Shown here piece after piece: positions 16,079 to 25,273 of a DNA stretch of 32,896 nucleotides. The notes under the pieces were generated by a model, which saw nothing but the letters and a program-made list of their open reading frames with translations, made no database searches and had not been told where the DNA came from. Where the stretch lies: the NCBI GenBank assembly GCA_902581285.1, contig CACHNP010000021.1, positions 1 to 32,896 of the forward strand, read 5' to 3'. The translations under genes were made by a program, and so were the position numbers. The stretch is from an uncultured Gammaproteobacteria bacterium (GTDB taxonomy: Bacteria > Pseudomonadota > Gammaproteobacteria > Coxiellales > Coxiellaceae). The first letter of the stretch is position 1. Each line of letters opens with the position of its first letter.

Positions 16079-17761
16079 TTAGGATCGATCGATATCATTT
16101 TTCTTAAAAATATCACCTAACGTGGCATCGCCAGATGTGTCATCATTGTCCTTATCACCCTGAAGGTCAGAGTAAATTTTATGAGAAAATCTGACATCTG
16201 ATCCCTGGTTATTCAACCACAGTAATTTAACATCAATATGATCACCCACAGAAATCTCGTCTGCTAAATTATCAACCCGGTCATAAGAATAATCCACATT
16301 CTTTAGTATACCAACAACTTCAAGCGAATTTGATTCCACTTTAACTCGCGCCAGACCACGCTCAACTGAAACAACTTCCGCTGAAAAAAGTTGATTTTTG
16401 TTATCAACGTGCGCGTTATAGAATTCTGCCACCGGGTTGTTTTCCAATTGTTTAATACCCAATGAAATACGCTCTCTTTCCGGATCCACCGACAAAATAA
16501 CAGCTTCAACTTCATCGCCTTTGGAGTACTTTTGTACGGCAATATCACCTTTTTCATCATCCCATGAAAGATCAGATAAATGCACAAGACCATCGATATT
16601 TCCAACCAATCCAATAAAGACACCAAAATCAGTGATCGATCTAATCTTACCGGTGATTCGGTCGTCTTTCTTGTACTGTGATGAAAAAGTATCCCAAGGG
16701 TTATCTTGACACTGCTTCAAACCTAACGAAATTCGACGCCGAGTCTCATCTATGTCAAGCACCATGACCTCGAGATGATCTCCAACTTTCACTTTTTTAT
16801 TCGGTTGGATGTTTTTGTTAGTCCAATCCATTTCAGACATATGAACCAATCCTTCCACACCTTCTTCCAACTCCACAAAGCAACCATAATCTGTCACGTT
16901 AGTAACAACACCATTTAAACGTGCGCTCTTAGGATAGCGGCTTGCAATGTTAATCCAAGGGTCTTCACCGAGCTGCTTGATACCAAGAGAAACACGACTC
17001 TTTTCAGCTTCAAACTTAAGGACTTTAACTCGTTGTTCATCACCAACTGTCAGTACTTCTGACGGGTGCTTAACCCTTTTCCAAGCCATATCAGTGATAT
17101 GCAACAAACCATCGACACCACCTAGATCAATAAACGCACCGTAATCCGTTATGTTTTTGACAATACCAACCAGTTCTTGTCCCTCTTTGAGCTCACTTAA
17201 ACGAGCTTGCTTATCAGCTGAGTTTTCTGACTCCATGACAGCACGTCGAGAGACCACGATGTTGTTTCGTCGCTCATCCATCTTAACAATTTTAAACTCT
17301 AACTCTTTACCTTCCAAATAGCTTGGATCTCGAACTGGCTTCACATCAACCAACGACCCAGGCAAGAATGCTTTTATAGCACCAATTTGAACGGTAAAGC
17401 CACCTTTAACTCGCTCTGTTAGTAACCCATGAACTGATTCGTTATCATCACATTTTTTCTGTAATTCCAACCACGCTCTTCTGCGCACAGCCTTCTCTCG
17501 AGACAAACAAGTTTCGCCATAGCCATTTTCAACCGATTCAACAACCACCTCAACTTGTTGACCCACTTCTATGGGCTGCCCTCCAAACTCTGTGATTGAC
17601 AAGACTGAATCTGATTTCAGGCCAGAATTTAGCGTTACCCTATCAGGTTTGATATCGACAATAGTGGCACTAATCACCGAACCTTTTTCCAGTGTGATGT
17701 CATGCATACTTTGTTCTAATAATAATTTGAAGTTGTCGTATTCAGAAGACTGCGTAGTCAT
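16079..17761 (-). CDS. rpsA: 30S ribosomal protein S1
   Basis: S1 binds mRNA on the 30S subunit and is needed to initiate on weakly structured or weak-SD messages. The 560-residue product has the standard six S1 (OB-fold) repeats. The later copies show the repeated pattern VTDYGCFVEL, SITDFGVFIGL and RISLGIKQL. E. coli S1 is 557 aa. The ATG at 17761 is preceded by AAGGA with 7-nt spacing; an upstream in-frame TTG at 17782 would include that site and is rejected. It follows cmk by 95 bp on the same strand, as in E. coli, and ends at a strong terminator. Confidence 0.97.
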   Translation of the reverse strand: MTTQSSEYDNFKLLLEQSMHDITLEKGSVISATIVDIKPDRVTLNSGLKSDSVLSITEFGGQPIEVGQQVEVVVESVENGYGETCLSREKAVRRRAWLELQKKCDDNESVHGLLTERVKGGFTVQIGAIKAFLPGSLVDVKPVRDPSYLEGKELEFKIVKMDERRNNIVVSRRAVMESENSADKQARLSELKEGQELVGIVKNITDYGAFIDLGGVDGLLHITDMAWKRVKHPSEVLTVGDEQRVKVLKFEAEKSRVSLGIKQLGEDPWINIASRYPKSARLNGVVTNVTDYGCFVELEEGVEGLVHMSEMDWTNKNIQPNKKVKVGDHLEVMVLDIDETRRRISLGLKQCQDNPWDTFSSQYKKDDRITGKIRSITDFGVFIGLVGNIDGLVHLSDLSWDDEKGDIAVQKYSKGDEVEAVILSVDPERERISLGIKQLENNPVAEFYNAHVDNKNQLFSAEVVSVERGLARVKVESNSLEVVGILKNVDYSYDRVDNLADEISVGDHIDVKLLWLNNQGSDVRFSHKIYSDLQGDKDNDDTSGDATLGDIFKKNDIDRS

Positions 17762-17856
17762 AAATTTTTCCTTACCGCCCAAAGTTTAGATAATGGGCAT
17801 TTGTTGCCATGGTCATAGAAACCACGTTGTTAAACCAAAGGCCTAAAGGGGCCATT

Positions 17857-18531
17857 TTATGCTGATTCAATGTGACTCAACACTTTATCCATCACACATT
17901 CAATGGTCATGTGTGTTGTATCTATAATCAGCGCATCAGAAGCCGGCTTCATCGGCGAGACCGCACGAGAGCTGTCTCTTAAATCTCGCTTTGCTAGATC
18001 CGACTCAATATTGCGCAAATTACCATTTATCCCTTGTTGTTGCAACTGTTTATACCGCCTTTTTGCGCGTTCCCCAACGTCAGCAGTTAAGTAGAACTTG
18101 TAACTTGCCTGAGGAAATACCACCGTGCCCATGTCTCGACCATCGGTAACCAAACCAGGCGACCGACAGAAACTCAGCTGAAAATCCAATAATTTCTTTC
18201 TAATCAGATTATTAGAGGACAAAACGGAAGCCTGAAGACCAATCTTTTCTTGCCGAATGAGGTTAGTTATATCAATCTCACCAGAAAAGACTTGATACAC
18301 GCCTTCACCCGAGAAGCGAAAGCTAAGATCAAACTGATCGAGAAGATCTAGACATGTTTTTTCATCTGGCGACTCGACACCTGAGTGTAAAACAAACCAA
18401 GCAAAGGCACGATACACTGCCCCACTGTCCAAATAATGCCACCCCTTAATTAAGGCCAACTTTTTGGCCACTGTCCCTTTACCAGTACCACTTGGCCCAT
18501 CGATTGTAATCACTGGAGCGCGACTGCCCAT
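17857..18531 (-). CDS. cmk: Cytidylate kinase
   Basis: Cmk phosphorylates CMP and dCMP to the diphosphates. The 224-residue product has the P-loop GPSGTGKGT (residues about 10-18), the substrate-binding segment HYLDSGAVYRA, TDGRDMGTVVFP, the lid region ERAKRRY, and RDLRDSSRAVSP. All are diagnostic of bacterial type I CMP kinase, and the length matches E. coli (227 aa). The ATG at 18531 follows A8G9T. The nine-G run can act as the Shine-Dalgarno but is a slippage-prone homopolymer only 2 bp from the start. A longer in-frame start at 18576 would encode a non-homologous extension through the same run and is rejected. cmk-rpsA order is conserved; the usual upstream aroA is not present. Confidence 0.95.
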   Translation of the reverse strand: MGSRAPVITIDGPSGTGKGTVAKKLALIKGWHYLDSGAVYRAFAWFVLHSGVESPDEKTCLDLLDQFDLSFRFSGEGVYQVFSGEIDITNLIRQEKIGLQASVLSSNNLIRKKLLDFQLSFCRSPGLVTDGRDMGTVVFPQASYKFYLTADVGERAKRRYKQLQQQGINGNLRNIESDLAKRDLRDSSRAVSPMKPASDALIIDTTHMTIECVMDKVLSHIESA

Positions 18532-18675
18532 ACCCCCCCCCTTTTTTTTCCACAGAAGCGACCATTCTACGAACATTGACTCACAAAAACAAACGAAATA
18601 ATAGGCAAGATAACACGCCTTAAATTGAGCGACACACTCTTACCCCACAAAACAGCCCAGGCACGCAACGATCAC

Positions 18676-18705
18676 TTGATATCAGCGACAAAAATGCAGC
18701 ATAAT
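18676..18705 (+). promoter_or_regulatory. Sigma-70 promoter of the 311-aa lipoprotein gene
   Basis: TTGATA (18676-18681), an 18-bp spacer and CATAAT (18700-18705) each match 5 of 6 consensus bases. The predicted transcription start near 18712 lies just before the ATG at 18733, which supports that start codon over upstream in-frame alternatives. Confidence 0.6.
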
Positions 18706-18732
18706 AAGCTAGCAAAGGGGGAATTCGACGCT

Positions 18733-19668
18733 ATGTTACCAAAACGAATCAAACACCTGACAGTTTGTCTACTAGCAACACTCGCTGCAGGATGCGCAGC
18801 AAAAAATTCAGAATGCAAAATTGGACTATTCAATACCTTGCTCAAAAGAAACATGCCCTACGTTAAGAAAAAAATCAACTCAGCAAAACCTGTCATTATT
18901 AAAACGGTCAACGACAAAATAAATCAGATACCGTCCTTTGACGAAACAATCCCCATTCCCAGCAGTCAAAGCGGTATGCCAAGCAACTTGAAAGCCAGCA
19001 TCGAGTTTTCCACTGCCAAAACTAACATAAGTCAATTAAATGACGACAACTTAACTCTGTACGAACCGAAACTGGACTCCAGCTGCCGTCGTTTGAACTT
19101 ACCCATTACCATGTCAATACAAACTACAACCGAAGTCCCTATTTTTATTGATGGCATCCCAAACCTAAATCACTATAAAAAACAACTTAAGTGTCATTTT
19201 GAGATCAAAAAAGCTAAGGAGTGCGATAACATTCCTAGTAAGCACGTAAGAGCTCATGTGCTAAACATCATGCCGGAATTAACTGTTACGTTAAACTTAA
19301 AAATGAAGATAGACATCTTCAAGAAGAGATATCGAATCCTTCCAGTAAGCCAATCCGACATCAAACTTAACTACGAATGCAACGATGAGCTACCCGACAT
19401 CATTTTAGGAAAAAAGCTAAAGAATTTACAAGAGCTAGAATCTAAGTTAAAACCCATGATCCACGCAATAAATCAAATACTAGACAAGCTCCCCCTTGGA
19501 AAACAATTTGATGAGATACCAGAGGATATTGGTGAAAAAATAAAAGACATAGGCAACCAGCAATGCCAACAACTATTCGCAAAAGAAGACCCAACAATCA
19601 AAAAAGTAATCGCTGAACAACTTAATCAACACTTAGATACATTAAAGGGACCATTACCAAAATCGTAA
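18733..19668 (+). CDS. Unrecognised lipoprotein of 311 residues
   Basis: The protein starts with a basic N-region, a hydrophobic core and a canonical lipobox LAAGC (Cys21), so it should be lipidated and held in the envelope. The mature part is lysine-rich. It has six more cysteines spread over its length (near SECKIG, SSCRR, LKCHFE, KECDN, YECND, QQCQQ), hinting at disulfides, and alternates beta-like stretches with a helical C-terminal third. I do not recognise a family. The ATG at 18733 has GGGGGA about 11 nt upstream and a good promoter 28 bp upstream. It is transcribed away from cmk and converges on serC. It occupies the place where aroA often sits between serC and cmk. Confidence 0.75.
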   Translation: MLPKRIKHLTVCLLATLAAGCAAKNSECKIGLFNTLLKRNMPYVKKKINSAKPVIIKTVNDKINQIPSFDETIPIPSSQSGMPSNLKASIEFSTAKTNISQLNDDNLTLYEPKLDSSCRRLNLPITMSIQTTTEVPIFIDGIPNLNHYKKQLKCHFEIKKAKECDNIPSKHVRAHVLNIMPELTVTLNLKMKIDIFKKRYRILPVSQSDIKLNYECNDELPDIILGKKLKNLQELESKLKPMIHAINQILDKLPLGKQFDEIPEDIGEKIKDIGNQQCQQLFAKEDPTIKKVIAEQLNQHLDTLKGPLPKS

Positions 19669-19712
19669 AAAAAACGTTATAACCGGTTGAGTTAAACTTT
19701 AAAAATGACGAC

Positions 19713-20822
19713 TCATCCCTTTTTCGAGACAAAATTCTTCATGAACTCGATCAAACGATCAACCGCCTCTTCTGGCATAGCATTGTACAAGCTAGCCCGA
19801 AGACCTCCAACAACTCGGTGTCCACGCAAATTAATCAACCCGATTTCGGCAGCACCATCGAGAAATTTACCCGTTAAATCCTCATCAGCCAAACGAAAAA
19901 CGACATTCACACGGGAGCGCGACCCCTTATCGATGTTGTTTACATAGAACTTCTCAGAATCTATGTAATCATATAATTTTTTTGATTTTTTTTGACACTG
20001 TTCTTCAAAATAAGACAGCCCTGCCTCTTGTTGACGCATCCAATTTAACACTCGACCAACCACGTACCATGAAAAAGTGGTTGGAGTATTAAAGAATGAT
20101 TTTTTTTCGGCATGAAGGCGATAATCAAACATCGATGGCAATGGGTGCTGTGGCTGTCGACCAAATAAGTTCTCATCAACAATAACAATGGTGACACCAG
20201 CAGGACCCAGGTTTTTTTGAGCAGAAGCAAAAATCAACCCGTAATTGCCCACCACCAAATTTCGAGTCAATAAATTTGAGGTCATATCCGCGATAAGTGG
20301 AACCCCTTTCGTATTTGGCACAAAACTGTATTCCACGCCATTCACGGTTTCATTGTCAGTAGTAAACAGATATGAAGCGGGTTTTTTGGACTCACCTACC
20401 GCCATGTGATCAAGCCAGTAGTCTTGCGATGTAACAGTTTTAAAACCCATTTCACTGGTATCAGCAATCACCTTCACATCCCCAAAACGAGACGCTTCTT
20501 GTGACGCTATCTGAGACCAATATCCAAATTCACAATAAGCAGCGGTCCCACCCTCTTCTAGAAAATTCATTGGAATCATGGAAAACTGAGAACGCGCACC
20601 ACCCTGTAGAAAAAGTACTTTATAATGCTTAGGTATGTTTAACAACAATCGTAAATCATTTTCAGCTTGTTCCGCTATTTGCCCGAAATCAGGGCCTCGG
20701 TGCGGCATTTCCATGACCGACATACCCGTTTTATTCCAATTTAAAAATTCATCATTCACCTCTTCCATTACCTCAAATGGTAACATAGCTGGCCCTGCTG
20801 AAAAATTATATGCTCGCTCCAT
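19713..20822 (-). CDS. serC: Phosphoserine aminotransferase
   Basis: SerC is a PLP enzyme that converts 3-phosphohydroxypyruvate to phosphoserine in serine synthesis and also serves pyridoxine synthesis. The 369-residue product has the family start YNFSAGPAMLP and then SVMEMPHRGPDF, FLQGGARSQF, and the PLP-lysine segment ASAQKNLGPAG (around residue 200). The C-terminal block is NLRGHRVVGGLRASLYNAMP. AGGGTG lies 6 nt before the ATG. It lies 285 bp downstream of gyrA on the same strand; gyrA-serC linkage is common in gammaproteobacteria. Confidence 0.97.
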   Translation of the reverse strand: MERAYNFSAGPAMLPFEVMEEVNDEFLNWNKTGMSVMEMPHRGPDFGQIAEQAENDLRLLLNIPKHYKVLFLQGGARSQFSMIPMNFLEEGGTAAYCEFGYWSQIASQEASRFGDVKVIADTSEMGFKTVTSQDYWLDHMAVGESKKPASYLFTTDNETVNGVEYSFVPNTKGVPLIADMTSNLLTRNLVVGNYGLIFASAQKNLGPAGVTIVIVDENLFGRQPQHPLPSMFDYRLHAEKKSFFNTPTTFSWYVVGRVLNWMRQQEAGLSYFEEQCQKKSKKLYDYIDSEKFYVNNIDKGSRSRVNVVFRLADEDLTGKFLDGAAEIGLINLRGHRVVGGLRASLYNAMPEEAVDRLIEFMKNFVSKKG

Positions 20823-21107
20823 GATTTCACCCTATTAAACAATAACACATGAGATATACCAGTAGCATACTATAGTCCATAAAGAAAGCCCAGACCCGAT
20901 AACCAACTTTATGGTGAGGCCAGGCTTATTGATTTGAATGGGCAGCACGGCACAAAGCAACGAAGAATAACACGTTGAGGTATTAGAAATAGCAAATCGA
21001 GATAAAAGGATGCTAAAAATCAATAGCAAAAAAAAACAATCAAGCTCTACCCACACAGCGATCATACGAATAATGAGTAAAAAATCAAAAAGATGAGATA
21101 AATTCGT

Positions 21108-23693
21108 CTACTCACCCTCTTTCGGCGCGCCAGATTGCTCATGCTCTTCATTAGTTTGTGACATGTCCTGCATAATAGATACAGGCTCCACACCGACTAA
21201 GTTTTCACCTTCTTGCAGACTCAATAAACGCACGCCTTTAGTGTTACGACCAACTGTCGGCACTTCTTTAACACGAGTACGAACCATGGTACCGCCACTG
21301 GTAATCAGCAACAACTCATCTTCCTGCTTAACCTGCGCTGCAGCAACCACAGGCCCATTGCGATCCCCGACTATGATAGCCCTGACACCACCGCCTCCTC
21401 GTCCAATTTGACGATAGTCAGAAAAAGATGTTCGCTGCCCATACCCATTTTGAGTCGCCGTTAGCAGGGACATTTCTTCATCTATGATGATTAACTCGAT
21501 TAACTTTTGCCCTTCTTGCAAACGAATACCACGAACTCCGCTAGCCGTTCTTCCCATAGCCCTAACATCACTTTCAACAAATCGAATCGCCTTACCCGAA
21601 TCAGCCATTAACATAACGTCTCTTGAACCATCCGTTAAACCAACACCGATCAAAGCATCATCATCTTTTAAAGCTATCGCGACTTTGCCGGAACTCCGTC
21701 GACGCTCAAACTCCGTCAGTATGACCTTTTTCACTAACCCTTTTCGAGTCGCCATGAAGATATAATGATCTTCATCATATTGCTTTACTGGTAAAATAGC
21801 CGTGATACTTTCGCTCTTTTCAAGAGGCAGTAAATTGACAATCGGCCGCCCACGAGACTGACGCCCACCCTGAGGCACTTGGTAAGTCTTTAGCCAATAT
21901 ACCTTGCCAACAGATGAAAAACATAAAATGGTATCATGTGAATTTGCTACCAGCACGTTTTTAACAAAGTCCTCATCTTTAACTGCTGTTGCCATTTTCC
22001 CACGACCACCGCGACGCTGCGCCTGGTAACTGTCTAATGACTGGGACTTAACATAACCCTGCTGAGATAACGTGACAACCAGATCTTCTTCTTCAATCAA
22101 ATCTTCGTGCGAAATATCAATGTCATTTTCTAGTATTTCTGTGCGTCTCTCATCATTGAAGCTTTCTTTAACTTCATTCAACTCTTGCTTGATAACTCGA
22201 CTCAACTCATCCGGGTCTTGCAATATCTTAAGCAACTCACCAATCAGCTCTATGATTGAGAGATACTCATTATGAATCTTCTCTTTTTCTAACCCAGTTA
22301 AACGATGCAAGCGCAAATCTAATATCGCCTGAGCTTGATCAGGAGACAACCTGTAAACCCCCTCAGACAAACCGTACTTCTCATCAATATCTTCACGTTT
22401 TGTTTGCTCAGCCGAACGCGATAACAATTCACTGACCGACCCCGGTGACCACGACGTCTCCAACAAAGCATGCTTCGCTTCTTGTGGAGTTTTAGCTGCC
22501 TTAATAAGCGCGATAACTTCATCAATATTCGCCAAAGCGACACCCAAACCTTCTAAGATATGCGCCCGCTCTCTTGCTTTGCGTAATTCAAAAATAGTAC
22601 GGCGGGTAACAACCTCGCGCCGGTGCTGAATGAAGGCCAACAGCACTTGCTTAAGGTTCATCAACTGAGGTCGACCTTGATCCAAAGCAACCATGTTAAT
22701 ACCGAATGAAGACTGCATTTGAGTTTGTGAAAATAAGTTATTCAAAACAACTTCAGGCTGATCATTACGCTTCACTTCAATCACCATACGCATACCGCTC
22801 TTGTCGGATTCATCACGCAGCCCACTGATACCCTCCAGTTTTTTATCTCGCACTAGAAGCCCAATCTTTTCTAATAAACGCGCTTTATTCACTTGGTAAG
22901 GTAATTCGGTAACAATAATTTTAGATCGATTTGTCGACTCAGTCGTTTCAATGTGCGCGCGGGCACGAATACGTATTGACCCTCGACCGGTTTTATAAGC
23001 TGAAATAATACCAGCTCGCCCGTTAATAATACCGGCTGTCGGAAAATCAGGCCCAGGAATCAAACGAATCAAATCAGTTAAACCCAAATCAGGGTTTTCT
23101 ATTAATGCCACCGTGCCAGCCAAAATCTCACCTAAATTATGAGGCGGAATGTTAGTTGCCATACCAACCGCAATACCCGAAGAACCGTTTACCAACAAAT
23201 TGGGAATACGAGTAGGCAAGACGACAGGAGCATGTTCAGATCCATCGTAGTTAGGTGCGAAATCGACAGTTTGTTTATCCAGATCAACTAGCAAGGAATG
23301 CGCCATTTTAGATAACCGAATCTCGGTGTATCGCATGGCTGCTGGAGCGTCACCATCAACTGAACCAAAGTTACCCTGACCATCCACAAGCATGTAGCGT
23401 AAAGAAAAATCTTGCGCCATACGAACAATGGTGTCGTAGACAGCATTGTCGCCATGAGGATGGTATTTACCGATTACATCACCGACAATCCTTGCTGACT
23501 TTTTGTAGGGTTTATTAAAATCATTACCCAACTCTTTCATGGCATACAAAACTCGCCTGTGAACCGGCTTTAGACCGTCTCTGACATCTGGCAAAGCCCG
23601 ACCAACAATCACGCTCATCGCATAATCTAAATACGACTTTTTTAGTTCGTCTTCTATGGTGATGGTGGATATTTCTTTTGCTGGATGCGCCAT
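21108..23693 (-). CDS. gyrA: DNA gyrase subunit A
   Basis: GyrA is the breakage-reunion subunit of gyrase and introduces negative supercoils with GyrB. The 861-residue product begins with the standard [20 protein letters not shown] block and has the catalytic tyrosine at position 122 (RYTEIRL). The gyrase-specific GyrA box, QRRGGRG, is present ahead of a six-bladed C-terminal wrapping domain, and it ends in an acidic tail. Numbering matches E. coli through the quinolone-resistance region, which reads [10 protein letters not shown]. Position 83 is therefore Asn (codon AAT) instead of the usual Ser/Thr, while Asp87 is kept. It is divergent from mtaD. A -10-like TATGAT lies at 23729-23734. Confidence 0.98.
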   Translation of the reverse strand: MAHPAKEISTITIEDELKKSYLDYAMSVIVGRALPDVRDGLKPVHRRVLYAMKELGNDFNKPYKKSARIVGDVIGKYHPHGDNAVYDTIVRMAQDFSLRYMLVDGQGNFGSVDGDAPAAMRYTEIRLSKMAHSLLVDLDKQTVDFAPNYDGSEHAPVVLPTRIPNLLVNGSSGIAVGMATNIPPHNLGEILAGTVALIENPDLGLTDLIRLIPGPDFPTAGIINGRAGIISAYKTGRGSIRIRARAHIETTESTNRSKIIVTELPYQVNKARLLEKIGLLVRDKKLEGISGLRDESDKSGMRMVIEVKRNDQPEVVLNNLFSQTQMQSSFGINMVALDQGRPQLMNLKQVLLAFIQHRREVVTRRTIFELRKARERAHILEGLGVALANIDEVIALIKAAKTPQEAKHALLETSWSPGSVSELLSRSAEQTKREDIDEKYGLSEGVYRLSPDQAQAILDLRLHRLTGLEKEKIHNEYLSIIELIGELLKILQDPDELSRVIKQELNEVKESFNDERRTEILENDIDISHEDLIEEEDLVVTLSQQGYVKSQSLDSYQAQRRGGRGKMATAVKDEDFVKNVLVANSHDTILCFSSVGKVYWLKTYQVPQGGRQSRGRPIVNLLPLEKSESITAILPVKQYDEDHYIFMATRKGLVKKVILTEFERRRSSGKVAIALKDDDALIGVGLTDGSRDVMLMADSGKAIRFVESDVRAMGRTASGVRGIRLQEGQKLIELIIIDEEMSLLTATQNGYGQRTSFSDYRQIGRGGGGVRAIIVGDRNGPVVAAAQVKQEDELLLITSGGTMVRTRVKEVPTVGRNTKGVRLLSLQEGENLVGVEPVSIMQDMSQTNEEHEQSGAPKEGE

Positions 23694-23712
23694 GAATCTA
23701 CCTTAGATTTCT

Positions 23713-23734
23713 ATTCAAATGTGTTTGAATCATA
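23713..23734 (-). promoter_or_regulatory. gyrA promoter -10 candidate with adjacent palindrome
   Basis: On the minus strand TATGAT (23729-23734) is a 5-of-6 match to the -10, 36 bp before the gyrA ATG, with a poor -35. Immediately downstream, ATTCAAA-TGTG-TTTGAAT (23713-23730) is a perfect 7-bp-arm inverted repeat spanning the likely start of transcription. It may be an operator or a 5'-UTR hairpin. Confidence 0.4.
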
Positions 23735-23795
23735 GCATATTAAAGGCCATAGATTAAGTAATTATGAGCTTTTTTCAAGCCCACAACCAGAATGC

Positions 23796-23824
23796 TTGAC
23801 TCTCACTACGAATCGTTCAATAAT
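23796..23824 (+). promoter_or_regulatory. Strong sigma-70 promoter of mtaD
   Basis: TTGACT (23796-23801) is followed after exactly 17 bp by AATAAT (23819-23824), each 5 of 6 to consensus. Because an ATG at 23823 falls inside the -10, translation of mtaD must begin further downstream, at 23859. Confidence 0.75.
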
Positions 23825-23858
23825 GGAGCAAATCAACACTGAGTTAGGAATAAGTAAG

Positions 23859-25196
23859 ATGCAAAAAGCAAACACTCTCATTCACGCGCGCTGGGTCATA
23901 CCCAACTCCCCCGGTACCACGTTCCTGGAAAACACATCTATCATCATTGAAAACGATAAAATAATAGATATTCTTCCTACTTCGGAGTGTAAAAAACAAT
24001 ACGAATCCGAAAACACAATTAATCTCGACCAACATGTGATCATGCCAGGCCTCATCAACGCACACACACACACACCGATGAACCTTTTTCGCGGATTAGC
24101 AGACGACCTTCCCCTCATGGATTGGCTCAACCACCACATCTGGCCTGCTGAAAAAGCAATCATCACCGCTGATACCGTCTCTCTAGGTAGCAGATTAGCT
24201 ATCGCTGAAATGATTAGAGGCGGCACAACCTGTTTTAATGACCATTATTTTTTTCCTGAGGCCACAGAAAAAGAAGTCTTGCATGCCGGTATTCGTGCTT
24301 GCCTAGGCTTACAGATTTTCAACGTACCAACACTCTGGTCTCAAAACGAAGACGAAGCCATCGATAAAGCACTGGATATCCTTCACCGTCGTTACCAGCA
24401 ACACGATCGAGTCACGTGGAGCATCGCCCCACACGCCCCCTACTCTGTTAGCAACGCCACTTTAAGCAAAATTAGAGAACTTTCACTCCAATACCATCTC
24501 CCGGTACATATCCACCTCCATGAAACCGAGGATGAGATTAACATGAGCCTCAAAGAACATTCCATGCGCCCCATTGAACGTCTCAAAAAACTCGACCTTG
24601 TAAATGATAAACTAGTTGCTGTCCACATGGTTCATCTTAACGAACTGGATTACACTCAGTTGAAAAACACGGGAACGCATATCGTGCACAGCCCAGAATC
24701 CAATCTCAAGCTGGGTGGCGGAATCGCACCCATGTCAACTTTGTCGGAACGTGGCTTTAATATCGCACTTGGAACAGATGGCGCCGCTAGCAATAACGAC
24801 CTGGATATGTTCGGTGAAATGCGTACCGCTTCATTCATTGCTAAAGGCTCCACACACGACTCCACCGCACTAAATGCGCACACCATCCTAAAAATGGCGA
24901 CCATAAACGGTGCAAAAACATTGGGAATAGATCATCTCACCGGCTCCATAGAAAAACAGAAACAAGCCGACATCATCGCTATCGATTTAAGTGACTATTG
25001 GCAACAACCGGTCTTTAATCCAATTGCACACCTGGTTTACAGTGGAAATCGACTATCGGTCTCTGATGTTTGGGTCGCCGGGAAACAGCTCTTACACCAA
25101 AAGCAGCTTTGCACCATCAGCGAAAGTGATCTACTGGAGCAAACAAAAGAAATAAGCTACAAAATAAAGAACTTTATGCATCACCCAAAATCATAA
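23859..25196 (+). CDS. mtaD: TRZ/ATZ-family amidohydrolase, probable 5-methylthioadenosine/S-adenosylhomocysteine deaminase
   Basis: The 445-residue protein is a metal-dependent amidohydrolase (TIM barrel) of the MtaD type, which deaminates methylthioadenosine and S-adenosylhomocysteine in purine/methyl-cycle salvage. Motifs visible are the metal-binding NAHTHTPMNLFRGL, SIAPHAPYSVS, HIHLHETEDE, and the late aspartate in ALGTDGAASNNDLDMF. The closing beta segment is VWVAGKQLL. The ATG at 23859 has AGGA upstream and lies after the promoter; earlier in-frame starts overlap promoter elements. It is divergent from gyrA. In related gammaproteobacteria this gene is often followed by ubiG, which is absent here. 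It appears to head an mtaD-zupT-HIT run. Substrate assignment is by family only. Confidence 0.9.
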   Translation: MQKANTLIHARWVIPNSPGTTFLENTSIIIENDKIIDILPTSECKKQYESENTINLDQHVIMPGLINAHTHTPMNLFRGLADDLPLMDWLNHHIWPAEKAIITADTVSLGSRLAIAEMIRGGTTCFNDHYFFPEATEKEVLHAGIRACLGLQIFNVPTLWSQNEDEAIDKALDILHRRYQQHDRVTWSIAPHAPYSVSNATLSKIRELSLQYHLPVHIHLHETEDEINMSLKEHSMRPIERLKKLDLVNDKLVAVHMVHLNELDYTQLKNTGTHIVHSPESNLKLGGGIAPMSTLSERGFNIALGTDGAASNNDLDMFGEMRTASFIAKGSTHDSTALNAHTILKMATINGAKTLGIDHLTGSIEKQKQADIIAIDLSDYWQQPVFNPIAHLVYSGNRLSVSDVWVAGKQLLHQKQLCTISESDLLEQTKEISYKIKNFMHHPKS

Positions 25197-25273
25197 GTTA
25201 TAATAGCCACTGCAAACATAACTTTTGGGGAAATGTCATTTTCATTACGCATTCTAATATCACCATCCCATTA

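Noticed and set aside
19669-19712. Bidirectional terminator between the lipoprotein gene and serC
   Set aside because: The AACCGGTT palindrome cannot be extended into a stable stem and has no clear loop.
20835-21065. 76-codon hydrophobic minus-strand ORF between gyrA and serC
   Set aside because: It has two hydrophobic stretches but no ribosome binding site, many cysteines and tryptophans, and no recognisable family. The gap is better read as the serC leader region, though a small membrane protein cannot be excluded.
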